DNA from: Sceloporus undulatus
Lineage: Eukaryota; Chordata; Lepidosauria; Squamata; Phrynosomatidae
Direction of reading: 5' to 3'
Assembly (NCBI RefSeq): GCF_019175285.1
Contig: NC_056522.1
Span: 236,957,787 to 237,021,786 of the forward strand
Length of the DNA stretch: 64,000 bases
Both the position numbers and the translations under genes were made by a program. Shown here one piece after another: positions 45,301-51,300 of this stretch (positions are counted from its first letter, which is position 1; every line of letters starts with the position of its first letter). Below the pieces are notes generated by a model. The model was not told where the DNA came from, did not search any database, and saw nothing but the letters and a program-made list of their open reading frames with translations.

Positions 45301-48300
45301 TATTATATATCAAACAGGAGAAAAAATAATTTTTAGAGAGGGGTAGATCTTTTCTATATCCTGCATACCTGTATATCTCCCAGTTTTCACAAACGGGCCA
45401 TTGTGCTTATTGTAACCCCTTCTGAAGAAAGAGTGCATAAGTTTGCAGCCTACACTTACAAAACAATCTTATAGATGTGCATACTCCAAAACAAGTCCTA
45501 CTGAATTGAGTGGGACATACTGAAGAAGTAGGCTGCAGTCCCAAAAGTGCTGACAAATACACTGTTCAGCAAAAACAATATCCCTACTTTCTGTGTGCAA
45601 CAAGGGTAAGGTGACAGAGTATAACACTAATTGTGTTTTAATTATATTTTAAATAATGTTGTTACAGTGGGCCCTCCACTTTCACCACGATTAGGGGCAC
45701 AGGAACCCCGTGAAAGTGAGAAATATGCAAATAAAACACACTATTTCTTTACCTGCGATAATGCCTCTCTAGGAGTCTCTAAGTCCTCCACAACAACTCA
45801 ATGGTCAACATCTTCCAGACACTGACCACAGAATCACACTGGAGGACCTACAAATGCTTAGAGAAGTGTTTTCTCCAGTAATCTCTAGGTCTTCCAGCAC
45901 AACTCTATGGTCCACCTCTGACAGAGTTATGTTGGAGGACCTAGAAATTCCTAAAGAGAACATATTGATCAAATCCGCAAACAATAAAATCCACAAAAGT
46001 CAAAGCCACAAATGTGGAGCACTAACTGCAACTCCTTTTTCATTTTTTGTACATGGATGTTTTAAGCTGCCTTGGATCCTATTTTGAGAGAAAGAATGGA
46101 AAGAAGTGCAATAAATAAATAAAATTGATTGAGCATAATGCTATTACAAGTGTATGTGAAACACTATTACTGTGACATAAAAGACAACACCGTAATATTG
46201 CCCAAACACAAGGTCCGTTCAAATATTTACTCTAAGAAATTGTGTAGAAGATGAAAAAGAGACTGGGTTGAAGTTTGGAAACCTTACTTTTGGACTACAA
46301 CTCCCATAATCCCCCAGCTTCCATGGCAACCAGCAATAGTGTCTGGAGATGCTGGGAAAAGTAGTCCAAATGGTAGATCTGCCAAGCTTTGGTCTGGGGC
46401 ACTACAATCCATTACCCTTCTTGCTATTCGAAGATGCCTGCAAAGGGGCACCTGCTCTATGCCTGTAGGTTCCTCTTGTGACTGGAAACCCTTCTAAATG
46501 TGGGGAGAGCCTGCATGTATGTCTGCACCAACTCAGAGAATGTGTGTGTATGTGAAGATGCAAGGGAAGAGAAATCAAAAACACCCATCCATCCTCCCCC
46601 CTCTTTAGGATTAAAATAGCTAAAGTTGGCAAGTTCTGCTCCTTTTGGTAAGACTCTTAAAAGTGTATCAATACCATATTCTCAGATATTTTGGGCTACG
46701 GTTCCCATCCACATTTGCCAGCATGAAAACTGATAAAGAGATTGTGGGAGTTGTATTCCAAAATGTCTGAAGGGCAAAGGGTCACCGACCTAACATCCCC
46801 TGCTTCTCAGTCAGATACAAAATCAGAATACGAAAGTCACATCAATGCTGTCCTCAGCAATTACATTTGATTTTAAAATGTCACTTTCCCTCCAAAGCAT
46901 ACTGAGGATCATGTCAGTGTTTGAAATCACTGTAAGAGATTCACCGTACCCTTTTCTTCAGTTATCTTCTCTTCTGTCACCTTTCCTGTTTGGTTTTGTT
47001 TGGTTTTAGGTACCGGATCTCTAGTTTCATTGGTTGTTTCAGGTAGTTTGACCACCAGCTTCAGCGTTCCTTTTTCTCCTAGTTCAAGTTCATGGGTCTT
47101 TTTGGAGAGAACTCTTTGCCTCACTGAAACATAAAGAAGGTGCTGTAAGTGTTGTAATGACAGCCAGCAGAGCTAGCATGTTATAGCAGTTTGAGTGTTG
47201 GATTAGGATACTGGGAGACCCAGCTTTGAATACCCACTTGACCAAGGAAGCCCACTGGGTGACCAAGGGCAAGTTACACTCTCTCACCCTCAGGAAGGGA
47301 AAAATCCCTCTGAACAAATCTTGCCAAGAAACTCCCATGATAGGTTTGCCTTAGGCTTGCCTTAAGTCAAAAATGACTTGAAGGAACATGACAACAGCTG
47401 TAACAGAGCTACAAGTCAGAAATCCAACAGGGGCAGCTTTACTCAATATCAAAATGTGTTTGCTTTGATGCTGATTTCTTCTGATGAAGTATGCATGATG
47501 AACTTGTACAGTGTACTACAAAAGGAGTAACGAATATGTGGGTCTCCATATGTTGTTGTGTTGCAACAGCCCTTGTCAGCATAGCCAAGGGTGATGGGAG
47601 TAACAGACTCACAACATATGGAGTACTGTACAATCAACAAGGCTTCTTTGCCTTAAGGAACTTACAATTGTAAAGTTCAATACTGAGAAAAGGGAGGAAA
47701 ACCAAAATGGGGGAAACGTGATTATTTTTCTTGTGAATCTTTAGCCTTAGTAACTGACTTACAATGCAATTCTACATCCAGCTAGTCCAAAGCAAGACCC
47801 AGTGTATTTAATATGGTTACAACCAGTAAAATGACAGTTCAGATAGATGTGATGGCCAGGAGAGTTTACTATCAGCTTCAGCTGATATGCCAGCTGCACC
47901 CCTACCTAGAGCTGGAGGACCTAAAAATGGGAATGCACGCACTGGTAACCTCAAGGTTGGACTTCTGCAATGTGCTATACATTAGGCTACCTTTGTAACA
48001 AGTTCAGAAACTTCAGCTAGTTCAAAACACAACAGCCAGATAATTGCGGGGACATCCAGAAGTGATCACATTACATCAGTATTAAAATCACTCCACTTGG
48101 CAAGGTACAAAGTTTTAGTTATTACAATGTAATATTGAAGGCTTTCATTGCCGGCATCCATAGTTTTTTGTGGGTTTTTCAGGCTATGTGGCCATGTTCC
48201 AGAAAAGTTTCTTCCTGACGTTTCGCCAGCATCTGTGGTTGGCATCTTCAGAGTATGTTTGCCTGGAAAGGACTTGGGTATATATAATGTGTGACCTGGA

Positions 48301-51300
48301 AAGGCAGGAGTGAATTTGCATGTATATTGTTTTTGTTGCTAATGACAGGCTTCAGGGTGGAGGGTCTGCAAACGAGGTGCAATATACATGCAAATTCACT
48401 CCTGTCTTTCCAGGTCACACATTATATATATCCAAGTCCTTTCCAGGCAAACATTCTCTTCAGCCACAGATGCTGGTGAAACATCAGGAAGAAACGTTTC
48501 TGGAACATGGCCACATAGCCCGAAAAACCCACAAAAAAATTACCTTTAAAGCCCTATATGATTTTGTTCCAGGTTACCTACAGGATTGCCTTCTCCCATA
48601 TAGTCTGCCTCATACACTTAGGTCCTCTGATGGACTCTAGTCAGCCAGAGGACTTTTTCTTCAGCCGCCCCTACACTGTGGAATAACCTGCTGAAAGAGA
48701 TTTGACAGATGAATAATACGCTTTCTGAATTAAAAAGCACATTAAAGACCAGTCTCTTCCAGCAGCCTTACCCAGATGATTTTTAAATTATGAATGTTAA
48801 GTAATTAATTTTAAATGTGGATTGTTTTAATACTGTCAGCCCTCCATACAAATGGATTTTTTTATCCATGGATTCAAGCACCCATGACTTGAAAATATTT
48901 TTAAAATATGTAAATTCCAAAAAGCAAACCTTGATTTTGCCATTTTATATAAAGGGAGCCATTTTGCAATGCTATTGTATTTAGTGGGATCTGAGCATCC
49001 ACGGATTTTGTATCCATGGGGGTCCTGGAACCAAACTCCAGTGGATACCAAGTGCCTATCGTATGTATATATTTTGTCCCTTTAAATTGTATGTATGTCC
49101 TTTTAAATTTATGTGCATTTTAACTGATGTGGTGTGTTTGTTAATTGTTGTTCTTCACCTCGATCCATGGGGAGAGATGCTTAAAAATTATTACTATTAC
49201 TATTACTATTACTATTATTATTAAAACATGGACAAGATTGAAGCAACCTTCAGATCTACTTGGGAGTCATAACTCAGCACAGTGAGACTTGCTCCCATAT
49301 GATTCCTAGGCCTGGCCCAAGCCATTTTGCTCCCCAAAATAGGACAAAAATTGGCCTGTTCCCCCACGCAGGAACATAATGCTGTTATTGTATGTCTTCA
49401 CGTCACGATTGATTTATGTCGACTCTAAGGCTATGGGGTTTTCTCAGCAAGATTTGTTCAGAGCAGGTTTACCATCACCCTTTTCCTGAGACTTGTCCAA
49501 GGCCACCCAGTGGTTTTCCATGGTTCAGTGGGAATTTGAGGGTGACCAGATGTCATAACCACAAAGGAAGACAAGGCACTGTGAAATGTACGACATTAAA
49601 TAAAAATGGAGGACATTATAAAATAAAAGCATTCATATAAATATAAATTCATGCTTGTTCATCATGCTCACAATATACCGGTAGGACATTTTGAAATTCC
49701 TCCTGGACCAAAGGTTGAAATGTATTGCATGTCCTGGAAAAGGAGGGCACCTGGTCACCCTGCTCTCACTGCCCTTGTCCTAAACTCTAACCACTACCCC
49801 ACACTCAAGGGATATTTATTTGTGCACTCACTCAAGGCAGAAAATTCCCCCAGCACCTCTCCTACCCCTGGTAGTAAAAATATAACAGAATAACAACCAG
49901 CAATTTGCAGTCTTTCGTATGATCCAAAAATCTGCTCCCTGAGGCAGCTGAGTTACCCTAATGGTAGGTAATTGTCATGTTCAGCACTAGCAGCAAGACA
50001 GTAAAACACATTAGTTCACTACATGCATAAGCAGAAGTTCCTATTCCATGTTATTTTATTGTTTCCAGTGTCCACAAGGTATGCCTGCATTTTTCATCAA
50101 CACCCACGGCCATCTGCTCCCACTTTGGCTGGATAATTTTAAAGAGGAGCCATTTCTCTGATCCAACACAGTAACCTTTATATTCTAAAAGCCTGCTTTG
50201 CACACAAAGTGTCCTCTCAATGGATTTATTTTATTTATTTGTTGGATTTATATCCCACCTTTATCTCAAAATGGGATTCAAGGCAGCTAAGAATTATGAA
50301 TTAATTATGAATTATCAGCTTAACATAGGGCTGCCTGTACTTCCAGATCTGTGATGGCCTCCCAGCCTATGGGTAAGAGAACAGAAACTGATGGAAACCA
50401 ACCACTCCTTTTTCCCAAGCTTATCAAACTGCAGAATTAATGCAGTTTGGCACTGCTTTAACTGTCACGGCTCCATCCTGAGGAATCCTGGGATTTGTGG
50501 TTTGTTGTGGCTACAGAGAGCTCTGATGCAGAAGGCTAAATACCTCCCAAAACTCAGAATGGCCAGATGGAGGCAAAGGAGGACAAGTCACCGCAAAAAT
50601 TAGGACATTACTAATAAAAGTTAAAAGCACTCAGATATACAAATCCATGCTTCTTAGTCATGCTTAAAATGGAGGACGTTTTGGCATTCCTCCTGGACAG
50701 AAGGAAATGTTAGACATGTCCAGGAAAAGAAGGATGTCCAGTTACCCTAAATCAACCTCTCCTTTTCCTAAGGCTGCCACACTGCAGAATTAATGCATGT
50801 TAACACCTCTTTAACTGCCATGACTCCATCTGGTTCGTTGTGGCACCAGTGCTCTCTGCCAGAGGTGGCTAAATATCTCACTAAACTAAAAGTCCCAGAA
50901 TTCCATAGCATGGAGCCATGACAGTTAAAGCGATCTCAACCTGCATTTATTCTTCAGTGTAGATGCAGCCTACAGAAGATGTTGCCCCACTATTCCATTC
51001 CTTGGCTAGTGGTTTGAGTGCTCCATTATGACCAGGGTTCAATTCCCAGCTTGGCCATGGAAACCCTGAGTGACCGTGGGCAAGTCACACTCTCTCAACC
51101 TCAGATGATGGCAAAGGCAATCCTCTGAACAAATCCTGCCAAGAAAACTCCATGATAGCTTTCCCTTAGGTATGCCATAACTCAGAAATGCCTTGAAGGC
51201 ACACAACCACCTAATCCTCTAGACGTTTAACCCCAAATATTGAACTCTCCTCGCCTCTAAGCGCCCCCTTCTATCCAGAGCCCCAAAGAACCAGGGTGAC

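Larger units (their letters stand above)
47815..49222 (+). mobile_element. L2 LINE, 3' part, with two nested insertions
   Basis: Translated pieces ([20 protein letters not shown]; after the palindrome, [20 protein letters not shown] and [12 protein letters not shown]) match the end of an L2 ORF2. The 3' UTR runs tttttaaattatgaatg..cctcgatccatggggagaga and a (TTACTA)n tail ends it. It is cut by the palindromic repeat (48129-48541) and by a Tigger-like element (48832-49068). It is decayed and not functional. Confidence 0.75.
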
